A DNA stretch of 26,946 nt from CAYZJV01 sp964478945 (GCA_964478945.1 CAYZJV010000037.1:1-26946), one strand, 5' to 3'; counted from the first letter of the stretch, positions 1 to 7,609 are shown. Program-made: numbers and translations. Notes: generated by a model not told the origin, from the letters alone.

Positions 1-839
1 GTCATGTCGATGTGGTGGAAGAAGCCCCATCGGGAGAGGTTCTTCACCTCCAGCAGCGGTTTGCCGATGGGATGGGCTTCTTTTTGGAAGAACTCCTTGA
101 TCGATTTGCCGACCATCATCTGCACGATCTCTTCGCGGCTGATTTCATTGATGTTGCGTGTGGCGACTTTCTTCGCATCGCGCATCACCGTCACCCTATC
201 GGCGATCCTGAAGATTTCGGGCAGGTGGTGGGAGATGTAGACGATCGCCATGCCGGTGTTGCGCAGCCGGCCGATGATTTCGAACAGGCGTTCCACTTCT
301 TCTTTCGAAAGGGCGCTGGTCGGTTCGTCCATCACCAGGATGCAGGGGTTGGTACCCACCACCTTGGCGATTTCGACCAACTGGGCCTCATGTTGGCTGA
401 TGTCCTCGATCGGCAACAGCGGATCGAGGGTGTCCAGTCCGACGGTCTTCAGCAGTCGCTTGGCTTGCTTGACCATCTTGTCGCGATCGATGAACAGTCC
501 CTTGCGAGGCAACCTTCCGGCGAGAAGGTTCTCCGCGATGCTGATCGGCTGTGCCAGACTCAGCTCCTGATAGATCATCCCGATGCCGTAGGATTTGGCC
601 ACCGAGGGTGAACTGAGGCGCACCTCGCGATCGTTTACGAAGATGGCTCCGGTGTAGTCGTTGAAACTCCCGGCGAGCATCTTCATGAGCGTCGACTTGC
701 CTGCCCCGTTTTCTCCCACGAGGGCATGCACCTCTCCCGCATATACTTCGAAATCGACATTGTCCACGGCTATGGTCGCAGGGTAGCGTTTCCCCACTCC
801 CACCATCCGCAGTGCCAGTCCCAGATTTTCACTACTCAC
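1..839 (-). CDS. Sugar ABC transporter ATP-binding protein, RbsA/MglA type (3' end missing)
   Basis: This is the N-terminal half of a tandem-ATPase protein that energises a ribose/galactose-type sugar importer at the inner membrane. About 279 codons are visible, running off the left edge. The first nucleotide-binding domain shows Walker A GENGAGKST (residues 42-50), Q-loop IYQE (89-92), Walker B ILVMDE (167-172) and H-loop SHH (203-205). The second domain begins around LLEVKNLSRW near the edge. The signature loop reads ISQHEAQ (147-153) instead of the usual LSxGQ/LSxAQ. I place the start at GTG 837-839 because AAGGGG lies about 7 bases upstream; the ATG at 842-844 meets a stop after two codons. 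It is the last visible gene of the rhaM operon, starting just after the preceding stop. The permease and binding protein presumably lie beyond the edge. The substrate is inferred to be a pentose or deoxyhexose because of rhaM. Confidence 0.93.
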   Translation of the reverse strand, partial: MSSENLGLALRMVGVGKRYPATIAVDNVDFEVYAGEVHALVGENGAGKSTLMKMLAGSFNDYTGAIFVNDREVRLSSPSVAKSYGIGMIYQELSLAQPISIAENLLAGRLPRKGLFIDRDKMVKQAKRLLKTVGLDTLDPLLPIEDISQHEAQLVEIAKVVGTNPCILVMDEPTSALSKEEVERLFEIIGRLRNTGMAIVYISHHLPEIFRIADRVTVMRDAKKVATRNINEISREEIVQMMVGKSIKEFFQKEAHPIGKPLLEVKNLSRWGFFHHIDM

Positions 840-840
840 T

Positions 841-2076
841 TCATATCCCCTTCACTGTATCGAACATCGCCACCACATTCTCCGGTGGTACGTCGGGCAT
901 GATGTTGTGTATCGCCGCGAAGACGAATCCCCCATCCTTGCCCAAGATATCGACTTGCTGCTTCACATGTTCCGACACCTCCTCGGGGCTTTTGCGGTTG
1001 AGCACATACCGTGTGTCGGCACCGCCTCCCCAGAAGGTCACATCCTTGCCGAATTCCTTCTTCAGGAAGGCCGGATCCATATGCTGCACATTCGTCTGCA
1101 CCGGATTGATTACTTCGAATCCCGCGTCGATCAGATGTGGCAGTACCGTCGAGATGCTGCCGCAGCTGTGCAAATAGGTGTGCATCTGGCTATTGCTGTG
1201 CACATATTCACACAACTGCTTGTGACGCGGGTAAAACAGTTTCCTATAAAGCTCGGGAGCCATGAATGGTCCCGAATCCATGCCCAGATCATCGCCGAAG
1301 CGGATGATGTCGGCCACATCGCCCACAGCCTCGCATACATGGCCGAGGGTCTCCAGATGGACTTCGAGCAGCGCATCGAGCAGTCGCTCGACCTGATCGG
1401 GCTCGAGGTAGATGTCCATGAGGAAGTTGTCCATCCTCCTGAGGAAGGTTCCCCACTCGAAGAGGTTGCACCCAGCCACGATCACCAATGCCTTGTCGGT
1501 CTGCTCCCGCAGTTCGAGTGCACGTGTGCGCAATTTCTGCCAAAAGTCCTTCTCCACCGCCTTGTCCCATGGACTGTGTACGAAGGCGCTCCAGAGCACC
1601 GTGTCCATCGCATCGCCAAGTTTCGCATAGTTGTCGGGATACCCGTCGATGTAGGGAAAATGGGTCTGGTCGAAGAAGGTCGCCCCTTCGGGCATCCTTG
1701 CGATCTCAAGACCATTCTTGTTCGCCGCATGCCAAGCACCATCTTCGGACAATTTGGGTGTGAACCATGCAGGATACTGGGCTGTGCTGCCGTCGGCGAG
1801 GGTGATGTCGTACCAATCGTCGGGATCGGTTGTGAAGGTACGACCGATATCCAATGCGGCCACATCGAAGCGATCGATGATCGCCTCGGATGGCTCTGCG
1901 AGCTGCTGCACCACGTCGTAGACCTTGGTCGGCTCTCCGTTGATGCCGAGATGCTCCTTCACCCGGTTGTAGGCGATTGCGGAGATACCCGAGCTTGGCG
2001 TGGAACCGAGGTCGATGGGAATCGCATCGGGTTCCTTATGGGCTATGCTGGTCAGTATCCTTTCTCTCGCCGTCAT
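841..2076 (-). CDS. Uroporphyrinogen decarboxylase (URO-D)/MtaA-like family protein 1
   Basis: A 411-residue member of the URO-D/methylcobalamin:thiol methyltransferase superfamily (PF01208-like TIM barrel), cytoplasmic. It opens with the family N-terminus (MTARERILTSIAHKEPD) and carries GDDLGMD (261-267), the HSCGS motif (303-307, H303 and C305 in the HxC zinc-site position) and GGGADT (351-355). The C-terminal stretch FAAIHNIMPDVPPEN (386-400) aligns with the MtaA-type ending, but has Asn391 where zinc-dependent members have the third Cys ligand. It closely resembles the protein at 23701-24891. It starts 4 bases after the stop of the preceding URO-D-like gene with GGGGTGA upstream. True haem-pathway URO-D is unlikely given the extra copies and sugar-operon setting. 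Function is not established; a methyl-group transfer or another reaction on a sugar-derived substrate is inference. Confidence 0.88.
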   Translation of the reverse strand: MTARERILTSIAHKEPDAIPIDLGSTPSSGISAIAYNRVKEHLGINGEPTKVYDVVQQLAEPSEAIIDRFDVAALDIGRTFTTDPDDWYDITLADGSTAQYPAWFTPKLSEDGAWHAANKNGLEIARMPEGATFFDQTHFPYIDGYPDNYAKLGDAMDTVLWSAFVHSPWDKAVEKDFWQKLRTRALELREQTDKALVIVAGCNLFEWGTFLRRMDNFLMDIYLEPDQVERLLDALLEVHLETLGHVCEAVGDVADIIRFGDDLGMDSGPFMAPELYRKLFYPRHKQLCEYVHSNSQMHTYLHSCGSISTVLPHLIDAGFEVINPVQTNVQHMDPAFLKKEFGKDVTFWGGGADTRYVLNRKSPEEVSEHVKQQVDILGKDGGFVFAAIHNIMPDVPPENVVAMFDTVKGI

Positions 2077-2080
2077 ACGC

Positions 2081-3250
2081 TCACCCCAACTCGGGAATAT
2101 CGTGGGGACCGAGGTCCAGTGGATAGACTCCCCACTTGCGCACGAGGTTCACCGCGAACTCATACCTTTCGGCCGATACGTTGGAGGGTACCGAGTGGTC
2201 CGACTGGAAGATGTAACCGCCGCCCTTGGCAGCATTGAGCTTGCGCAGGATCTGCTGTTCCAGTTCGTCCATCGGCGCTTCGGCCCAGGCGAGTGCATCC
2301 ATGTTCCCACAGAATCCCATCCTGTGTCCGTACTGCTTGCGCAGCTCCACCACATCGAGTCCCGATTTGGCTTCGAGCGGGTTGTAGCTGTCCAATCCCA
2401 TCTCGATGAAATCCTCGTAGAGGCAGGAGGCGTTGCCGCAACCGTGGTAGATGACGGGGATGTTGGCTCCGTGGCACACGTCGATCATCTGTTTCACGAT
2501 CGGCTTGAAATACTTGCGCCAGTAGACCGGGCTGAAAAGCATGCCGTTCACATAGGCCACATCACCCCAGATGACCATGCCGTCGAGCATGCCGTCGGCG
2601 GCCTTGATCTGGGCCTTGGTCATCTCCACCAGGAAGTCGCCGAGGCGGGTGATGAACTTGCCCAGTTCATCGGGATAGAGTCCTATCCACATCATCACGT
2701 TCTCGCTGCCGATGATGCGCCAAAGCTGCTCGTGTCCTTCGCAGATGCTGCCGAACACGGGGCGTTTGGGATAAATCGCTTTCACGGTGTCGATCCATGG
2801 CGGTATGTCGCGTGTGAATCCGTCGCCGACCCCGGCGATCTGGTTGTCGCCGCCGGAGAAGTAGCGCCTGTCGTCCCACGGATCGTCGAACTGGAAGTCA
2901 TCGAGTTGCTCGATCTCGTCGATGCTGAAGGAGAGGAAGGCTGGCATCGGGTCTTCGAACTTCTTGCGTATGACCGCTTCGTAGCCGGTGCGCACCACGA
3001 CTTCCTCATCGTCCTGCTTGACGATCTCGAAGTTCTTGATATGGGGATCCATATTGGGTGTGGTGCACTGCCAGTCCAGATCGTAATAGTCGTAGATATC
3101 GGTATCGGCGGGAAGTCCAAGCTCCTCCTTCCATCTCGAGAGGAAGCCTCCCCAGTAGAAGTCGCTGACCGGCACCCGGTCGGCCTCTTCGTGGTGGAGG
3201 GTCTTGAGCATCCTGTCCAATTTTTCCATGCATCCTTTGCTTCGTTCCAT
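2081..3250 (-). CDS. Uroporphyrinogen decarboxylase (URO-D)/MtaA-like family protein 2
   Basis: A 389-residue URO-D superfamily protein. It has the N-terminal KTLHHEEADRVPV (16-28), the zinc-site motif YHGCGN (268-273, H269 and C271), FCGNMDA (313-319) and a closing YIFQSDHSVPSNVSAER (346-362). A Ser (353) sits where MtaA-type enzymes place the third zinc Cys, so metal binding may be altered or use C314. The acidic stretch around FDDPWDDRRY (121-130) is not typical of haem URO-D. The start at 3250 is chosen for AGGAG six bases upstream; a second ATG eight codons in is the alternative. The RBS overlaps the rhaM stop region, so translation is probably coupled. It belongs to a different subgroup from protein 1. 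Substrate unknown. Confidence 0.88.
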   Translation of the reverse strand: MERSKGCMEKLDRMLKTLHHEEADRVPVSDFYWGGFLSRWKEELGLPADTDIYDYYDLDWQCTTPNMDPHIKNFEIVKQDDEEVVVRTGYEAVIRKKFEDPMPAFLSFSIDEIEQLDDFQFDDPWDDRRYFSGGDNQIAGVGDGFTRDIPPWIDTVKAIYPKRPVFGSICEGHEQLWRIIGSENVMMWIGLYPDELGKFITRLGDFLVEMTKAQIKAADGMLDGMVIWGDVAYVNGMLFSPVYWRKYFKPIVKQMIDVCHGANIPVIYHGCGNASCLYEDFIEMGLDSYNPLEAKSGLDVVELRKQYGHRMGFCGNMDALAWAEAPMDELEQQILRKLNAAKGGGYIFQSDHSVPSNVSAERYEFAVNLVRKWGVYPLDLGPHDIPELG

Positions 3251-3259
3251 GTCCTGCTC

Positions 3260-3583
3260 CTAATCCTGGTGGAAGACTTCTTCCATGTCGGCCCACCATT
3301 CGTCTTCCTTGCGTTTCTCATAGGGTTGCTGCAGTGGCTTCTGCACCGCCCACCACTTCTGTGTCATCGGATCGGCCGCCATCTTGGCCATATCGCCTTC
3401 GAAGTCGTCTCCGACGTATTCGAAGTAGGCGAACAACAATCCGTCGTGGTGATAGATGGAGTAGTTGGTGATGTTGCACTCGCTAATCGTCTTGGCGACT
3501 TCGGGCCACACCGCTGCGTGGTATTGTTTGTACTCTTCGATCTTGCCCGGCTTGATGCGGATCAATTGACCAAAACGTTTCAT
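3260..3583 (-). CDS. rhaM: L-rhamnose mutarotase
   Basis: A 107-residue protein of the normal RhaM length (DUF718 family), which interconverts the alpha and beta anomers of L-rhamnose and possibly related 6-deoxy or pentose sugars. Family marks are present: KRFGQLIRIKPGKIEEYKQYHAAVWPEV with the catalytic-region His22, NYSIYHHD (40-47), and the WWAVQKPLQ segment (77-85) that shapes the sugar pocket. GGGAGG lies six bases before ATG 3583. It is the first gene of the minus-strand operon and divergent from the LacI-type regulator. No rhamnose isomerase, kinase or aldolase is seen in the window, so it may act on an imported rhamnose-like sugar handled elsewhere, or prepare a substrate for the adjacent URO-D-like proteins (inference). 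Confidence 0.93.
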   Translation of the reverse strand: MKRFGQLIRIKPGKIEEYKQYHAAVWPEVAKTISECNITNYSIYHHDGLLFAYFEYVGDDFEGDMAKMAADPMTQKWWAVQKPLQQPYEKRKEDEWWADMEEVFHQD

Positions 3584-3650
3584 AGGTACCTCCCACTCTT
3601 GTCTCTTTCCTATAGCCTACCACAGGTTTGGGTGGTGTCAACAAAATTTT

Positions 3651-3678
3651 ACTATAAATTTATGATAAAATTATTCAA
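3651..3678 (-). promoter_or_regulatory. Candidate promoter of the rhaM operon
   Basis: On the minus strand TTGAAT (3673-3678) and TATAGT (3651-3656) are separated by 16 bases and lie about 70 bases upstream of rhaM. A second candidate has TTGACA at 3636-3641 but only a weak -10 (TAGGCT, 3614-3619). The inverted repeat at 3677-3709 touches the first -35 box, fitting control by the divergent LacI-type regulator. Confidence 0.45.
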
Positions 3679-3709
3679 TTTGGAAAAATGTTTATCACTT
3701 TTCCAAATT
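3677..3709. promoter_or_regulatory. Perfect 11-bp inverted repeat, candidate LacI-type operator
   Basis: AATTTGGAAAA (3677-3687) and TTTTCCAAATT (3699-3709) are perfectly complementary arms around an 11-base spacer. The repeat lies between the divergent rhaM operon and the LacI-type gene, overlapping the candidate rhaM -35 box. One helical turn or more between arms fits two half-sites for a dimer, though classical LacI-family operators are more compact with a central CG. A transcription terminator is unlikely because no gene ends here. Confidence 0.5.
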
Positions 3710-3716
3710 ACTGTGA

Positions 3717-3727
3717 TATAGTACAAT
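3717..3727 (+). promoter_or_regulatory. Candidate -10 region of the LacI-type regulator gene
   Basis: Overlapping boxes TATAGT (3717-3722) and TACAAT (3722-3727) lie 19 to 29 bases before the ATG at 3746. No clear -35 is present; the position is occupied by the inverted repeat, suggesting autoregulation. The ribosome binding site is GAGGGAG at 3731-3737. Confidence 0.35.
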
Positions 3728-3745
3728 CCAGAGGGAGCAAAAGAG

Positions 3746-4804
3746 ATGAAGCCTACGTTGAAACACATCGCCGAAAAAGCCGGGGTATCGGTACCCACCG
3801 TTTCCATGGCAATCCATGGCAAGGGACGCATCACCGCAGAGACGCGCCAGCGCGTGCTCGATTGCGCAACCGAGTTGGGATACCCCATCCACCTTCGCCG
3901 CCGCCAGGCGCAGCAGGCCCTCGAGTCGAAGACGGTGGCACTGCTGTTCAACGTCGATGCCGAGTGGGGCTTCATCTGGGTCTTCATCCGGCCTGTGGTG
4001 CAGGAGATCGAAGCGAGCATGCGTGAAGCGGGTTTCACGATCGCGATCATCCCCATCACCAATGATATGGCCGATGAGAAGATCATGCGCAAGATCACCG
4101 ATGTGGGAGCGAAGTCGGTCTTCGCGATGCACTTCGGCGATGCTCCTTTGTTCACCACCTTGGAGAAGAACGGGATACCGGTGATCCTGGTGATGAACAA
4201 CGAATACCAGGATCGGTTCCACAGCATCTGCTCCGACGACTTCCAGGGAGCCTATGAGGGTACGAGGCACCTGATTACCCTGGGTCATCATCGTCTCGCT
4301 TATGTGGAGACCGAGCGACCCAACCTCCCACGTTTGCTCCATGATCGTCTCTTCGGTTTCAGAAAGGCGTTGGCCGAGCATGAGATTCCCTTCTCACGCA
4401 ATCTCACGATCCGTTATCGCAGTGGTGACGAGCATCACCTCCGTGGCGAACTTGCAACGATGCTGAGCCTCGAGGAACCACCCACCGCATTCTTCTGCCT
4501 CGACGACGAGTTGGCCACACATGTGGTGGCCCAGCTCGAGCAACTGGGAATACGGGTTCCGAAGGATGTGTCGGTGATGGCACCTGGAGATGTCATGGAC
4601 TACGATTTGGCCTACAACCGTCAGATCACCACCATGCGGATCAACACCACCCAGATGGGAAAGGCCGCCGCATCGATGATGCTCGCACGCATCGGAGAGG
4701 GCGATGACGATGTCATGGTGGTCAAGGTCCGACAGCAACTGGTGGAACGCGGCTCCTGCGCCGCCCTGCCCGGAGCGGCTCCCAGCGGGTACATGGCTCC
4801 GTGA
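3746..4804 (+). CDS. LacI-family transcriptional regulator
   Basis: A 352-residue regulator of normal family length and the only plus-strand gene. The N-terminal helix-turn-helix TLKHIAEKAGVSVPTVSMAI (4-23) contains the standard VSVPTVS recognition helix. It is followed by TRQRVLDCATELGYPIH and a periplasmic-binding-protein-like effector domain (about 63-340) with LGHHRLAYVE (188-197) and FFCLDDELA (258-266). The usual hinge Asn-Ala-Ala is replaced by an Arg-rich stretch (LRRRQAQQALESK). Start ATG 3746 has GAGGGAG nine bases upstream. Being divergent from rhaM, it probably represses that operon and its own gene through the inverted repeat at 3677-3709. The effector is likely the sugar or a derivative imported by this operon (inference). 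Confidence 0.92.
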   Translation: MKPTLKHIAEKAGVSVPTVSMAIHGKGRITAETRQRVLDCATELGYPIHLRRRQAQQALESKTVALLFNVDAEWGFIWVFIRPVVQEIEASMREAGFTIAIIPITNDMADEKIMRKITDVGAKSVFAMHFGDAPLFTTLEKNGIPVILVMNNEYQDRFHSICSDDFQGAYEGTRHLITLGHHRLAYVETERPNLPRLLHDRLFGFRKALAEHEIPFSRNLTIRYRSGDEHHLRGELATMLSLEEPPTAFFCLDDELATHVVAQLEQLGIRVPKDVSVMAPGDVMDYDLAYNRQITTMRINTTQMGKAAASMMLARIGEGDDDVMVVKVRQQLVERGSCAALPGAAPSGYMAP

Positions 4805-4812
4805 GGTGGTGA

Positions 4813-5256
4813 TTACCTCTTGAGTTTCATTGTTGGGGATATCTCGCTTTCCAACCGATGAAGATAGTGGCGATACTCGCCGAAAAGCAGTTCTAGATTC
4901 ACGTTGTCGGAGGGTAACAGAGCGTCGGGGAACTGTTCCATTCCGGTATACTCGGGATGTTCGGCATCTTCGCGCCAGATGCAATGCACCTTTTGGTTTC
5001 CCTCTTTCACAAGTAGGTTCGACAAGGTGACCTCGTCGGTGATGAGATCAATAAGTTCTCTTGCTTCCACCGACATCAGTAACCACTCATAATCCTTTCT
5101 GAAATTTACGCACACTGCCAAATAGTGTTGCTTCGAGGTGTCTGTCAGGCTGAACACCATGGGCAAGTTGCCATGGGAGAGAAACTCTTCATCGTGGTAG
5201 AGGTTGCCCCAGGGGGTATTGGTGAAATATGGATCCTTTTTCTTGTTGTTGGCCAT
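4813..5256 (-). CDS. Hypothetical protein, 147 aa, downstream of deoC
   Basis: I do not recognise this family. The product is 147 residues, soluble, with no signal peptide or membrane span. It starts with a polar tail (MANNKKKDPYFTNTPWGN), then alternating hydrophobic strands and helices (FSLTDTSKQHYLAVCVNF, RELIDLITDEVTLSNLLVKEG) and ends in HRLESEISPTMKLKR. It begins 10 bases after the deoC stop with only a weak AAGAG ribosome site, suggesting co-transcription. It converges on the LacI-type gene with 8 bases between stops. The small alpha/beta layout resembles uncharacterised bacterial proteins found in accessory regions, but I assign no function. Confidence 0.72.
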   Translation of the reverse strand: MANNKKKDPYFTNTPWGNLYHDEEFLSHGNLPMVFSLTDTSKQHYLAVCVNFRKDYEWLLMSVEARELIDLITDEVTLSNLLVKEGNQKVHCIWREDAEHPEYTGMEQFPDALLPSDNVNLELLFGEYRHYLHRLESEISPTMKLKR

Positions 5257-5266
5257 ACGCTTGCTC

Positions 5267-5947
5267 TTACCCAGTATAACGCCTTTTGCACTCTTCTAAA
5301 ATAGCAATTGTGGCGGTGGCTCCAAATCGATCGGTTCCCGCTTCGATGACCTTCAGCACATCATCCAAGGTCCTCACTCCACCTGCAGCCTTGATCTTCA
5401 CCTTAGACGAACAGGATGCGCGCATGAGCCTGAGATCCTCCAGGGTGGCACCTCCGGTGCCAAAACCCGTGGAGGTCTTCACGAAATCGGCTCCAGATTG
5501 CTCGCATAGCTCACAACCTTTCTTGATCAGCTCCTTGGTAAGATAACAGTTCTCGAGAATCACCTTCACAAGCGCTCCATTGTCATGGGCTACTGCGACG
5601 ATTTGCTCGATTTCGTGTTGGACATATTCGTACTCGCCTGAGAGCAGTCTCCCGATATTCAGCACCATGTCCAGTTCCACCGCTCCATCTTCAATTGCCT
5701 TTTTCGCCTCGAATACCTTCACCTCGGTGGTATGGGCACCATGGGGAAAGCCGATCACGGTGGAGACCTTCACATCGCTTCCCTCCAGGAAGGACTTTGC
5801 CCGTGCCACATCCTCGGGATGCACACATACGGTGGCACAGTGGTACCGCTTGGCCACCTCAAGACCACTGGTGATTTCCTCCTGGGTCAAATAGGGTCTC
5901 AGCAGTGAATGATCGATCATCTTCGCTATCTCGGCACACCTGTCCAT
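5267..5947 (-). CDS. deoC: Deoxyribose-phosphate aldolase
   Basis: This 226-residue class I aldolase cleaves 2-deoxy-D-ribose 5-phosphate into acetaldehyde and glyceraldehyde 3-phosphate in the cytoplasm. Motifs seen: GFPHG (66-70), ELDMVLNIG (91-99, D93), the Schiff-base lysine K157 in KTSTGFG, and the proton-relay K186 in KIKAAGG. Length matches the short bacterial DeoC type. GGGAGG precedes ATG 5947 by seven bases. No other deo genes are nearby, so here it may handle an aldehyde or deoxy-sugar phosphate from the neighbouring keto-deoxy acid pathway (inference). The first 49 codons and upstream leader are duplicated almost exactly at 7787-8009. Confidence 0.95.
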   Translation of the reverse strand: MDRCAEIAKMIDHSLLRPYLTQEEITSGLEVAKRYHCATVCVHPEDVARAKSFLEGSDVKVSTVIGFPHGAHTTEVKVFEAKKAIEDGAVELDMVLNIGRLLSGEYEYVQHEIEQIVAVAHDNGALVKVILENCYLTKELIKKGCELCEQSGADFVKTSTGFGTGGATLEDLRLMRASCSSKVKIKAAGGVRTLDDVLKVIEAGTDRFGATATIAILEECKRRYTG

Positions 5948-6022
5948 ACAAACCTCCCGAAGTTGCTTTCAGCAAACTACTTCTGGTTGATTAGGTCAAT
6001 ACCGATATCCATACTCGATTAC
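5800..6022. repeat. Long direct repeat, copy A (deoC 5' end plus leader)
   Basis: About 223 bases match 7787-8009 at a constant offset of 1987, with four mismatches by eye. It covers the start of deoC, its ribosome binding site and upstream leader. The two copies flank the AAA ATPase gene. Similarity breaks sharply at both ends. Confidence 0.92.
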
Positions 6023-6028
6023 ATCAAT

Positions 6029-6100
6029 CGAGATGCCATGCTTCACACATGAAGAGGCGACAGCGAATGCAGGGCTTACCCACATAGGGAAATTCGTGTA
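6029..6100 (-). pseudogene. Remnant of the 3' end of a PfkB-type KDG kinase gene
   Basis: Read on the minus strand, about 50 bases (6029-6078) encode PAFAVASSCVKHGIS, matching EFAVAASCLKHSIL near the C-terminus of the intact kinase at 8062-9087 (its DNA at 8140-8190). Identity is roughly four in five bases, clearly lower than in the adjacent 223-bp repeat. The rest of the kinase is missing. The remnant lies directly upstream of deoC, the place the intact kinase takes relative to the truncated deoC copy. The flanking bases to 6174 show nothing recognisable. Confidence 0.65.
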
Positions 6101-6174
6101 GATCCCCCAGAAACGGATGAATTGTATTCTGTCACCCATTTTGGATCCACCAAGTCGGTATCCTTCCCTCTGGT

Positions 6175-7572
6175 TCATACTTCGTGAAACAAGTCATCCA
6201 TTCCCACGAGGTGCACCCCATCATGGTGCGCTTGTTCAATCACCGCATCCGTGAATCCCGATTTACTGAAAATATAATACGAGCGATTGATCGGTTTGGT
6301 ATGAATTTTAGTCGTATCCATAAAGTCCCTGTACGCATGGATGTCAAAGAGCTTGTCGCGATACTTGCATTCGCAGAAGATGGCAGATTTATGAGTCTTG
6401 TCCAGCGCAAGAATATCGATATCGCACTGCTTCCGAGTCCTGGGATCGCTTCCCCACCAACGGCTGCTGGTATGGGGAATGAAAGGAAGCTTTCGTTGCT
6501 TCGCAAGTCTCCTGAGATATTGGGTGCAAATCTTCTCAAACACTCCACCCATGTAATCCGAAAGCTGACCATATATCTCCATTGCCGACGCATCATCTCC
6601 GAGCAACTCATGGTAACTTTTGTTGGCGAAGATGAAGTGGTACCAGAACAAGAAGAAATTATCAGAGATTTGGTAGATACTTTTCTTGCCGGATTCCTTC
6701 TGCCCCGCTGGCGTCACTTTGTCCACAAGCCTCATATGTCTCAGGGTCCTGATATACTTGGAACATTTGGTCTGCTCCTCACCGATTCTCCGGGAGATAT
6801 CGTTGAGACGACTTGAACCGGTTGCGATGGCCTCGAAGATGCTATTGTACATTGCAGGTTCACGGAGTTCCATTTTCAAAAGGTTCTGTGTCTCATTGGA
6901 GAGAAATGATCCCATTCGCAGGATATTTTGAGCAATATTTTGCACAATGGTCGAGGTATCGCTGAAAGCCTCCAGGTAACAGGGAATTCCTCCAAGGATC
7001 CCATAACTCAACAGTTTCTCTTCATTGGAATAATGGGGAAAGAATGCAGCACTCTGCACATAGTCAAAGCTTGGCAACTCCAGATTGCTGGTACTACGTC
7101 CATACAGAGGACTCTTTGATCCCAACACTTCTGTCTCCATGAAACTCACACTCGACCCGCAAAGAATCAGAAATAGATTCTTGTCCTTGAGTCCATGATC
7201 GATGGCATGTTCCATTATGGACATGATTGTTGGATTCTCCTCTGCTATGAAAGGAAATTCATCGACTATCAAAGTGATCCTCTTGTTCGACAATTGGCTG
7301 GACAGGTAGGTGAAAGATGCATTCCAATCCGCGAATGTTCCGAAGGAGTTTCCAGTGAAATGTAGCTGAAGAGCCTTCGAAAAATCAGCCAGATTGAGGC
7401 TATCATTCTTTGCCTGGGCAGAATAGAACACTACCGGATGCTTCTTCGAAAACTCCTTCAGAAGAGAGGTCTTGCCCACTCGTCTCCTTCCATATAGCAC
7501 GAGAAATTCGAACTTACCCGAACCATGCAAAGTTTCAAGCAAATCCAACTCCTGCTCTCTTCCTATAAACAT
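6175..7572 (-). CDS. AAA ATPase with C-terminal DUF234/PD-(D/E)XK-like domain
   Basis: A 465-residue protein of the archaeal-ATPase (PF01637) plus DUF234 architecture. The N-terminal P-loop domain has GRRRVGKTS (Walker A, 28-36), LIVDEFPF (Walker B, 101-108), LILCGSS (135-141, sensor-like) and PLYGRS (155-160). A winged-helix-like segment occupies about 240-300. The C-terminal part has DIDILAL (384-390) and FCECKYRD (399-406), the D...ExK pattern of a nuclease-like fold. The family is often mobile; its function is poorly defined. GAGG lies about six bases before ATG 7572, and it has its own AT-rich promoter. It interrupts the kinase-deoC gene pair and is bracketed by the 223-bp direct repeat, so it looks inserted and is probably unrelated to sugar metabolism. 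Confidence 0.9.
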   Translation of the reverse strand: MFIGREQELDLLETLHGSGKFEFLVLYGRRRVGKTSLLKEFSKKHPVVFYSAQAKNDSLNLADFSKALQLHFTGNSFGTFADWNASFTYLSSQLSNKRITLIVDEFPFIAEENPTIMSIMEHAIDHGLKDKNLFLILCGSSVSFMETEVLGSKSPLYGRSTSNLELPSFDYVQSAAFFPHYSNEEKLLSYGILGGIPCYLEAFSDTSTIVQNIAQNILRMGSFLSNETQNLLKMELREPAMYNSIFEAIATGSSRLNDISRRIGEEQTKCSKYIRTLRHMRLVDKVTPAGQKESGKKSIYQISDNFFLFWYHFIFANKSYHELLGDDASAMEIYGQLSDYMGGVFEKICTQYLRRLAKQRKLPFIPHTSSRWWGSDPRTRKQCDIDILALDKTHKSAIFCECKYRDKLFDIHAYRDFMDTTKIHTKPINRSYYIFSKSGFTDAVIEQAHHDGVHLVGMDDLFHEV

Positions 7573-7609
7573 AACGACCTCATATAATTTAAATATAATA
7601 CTTACGATT

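Noticed and set aside
841..3250. Haem-pathway uroporphyrinogen decarboxylase (hemE)
   Set aside because: Five divergent copies, HxC zinc-site motifs and sugar-operon context argue against a haem role; no other hem genes are present.
907..3721. Long plus-strand open frames (443 and 573 codons) opposite the URO-D-like genes
   Set aside because: They are antisense shadows caused by GC-rich codons; the minus strand encodes clear URO-D-family motifs and good ribosome sites over the same span.
4803..4819. GAGGT/ACCTC stem across the convergent stops of the LacI-type and 147-aa genes
   Set aside because: Only five base pairs and no T-tract; too weak to call a terminator.
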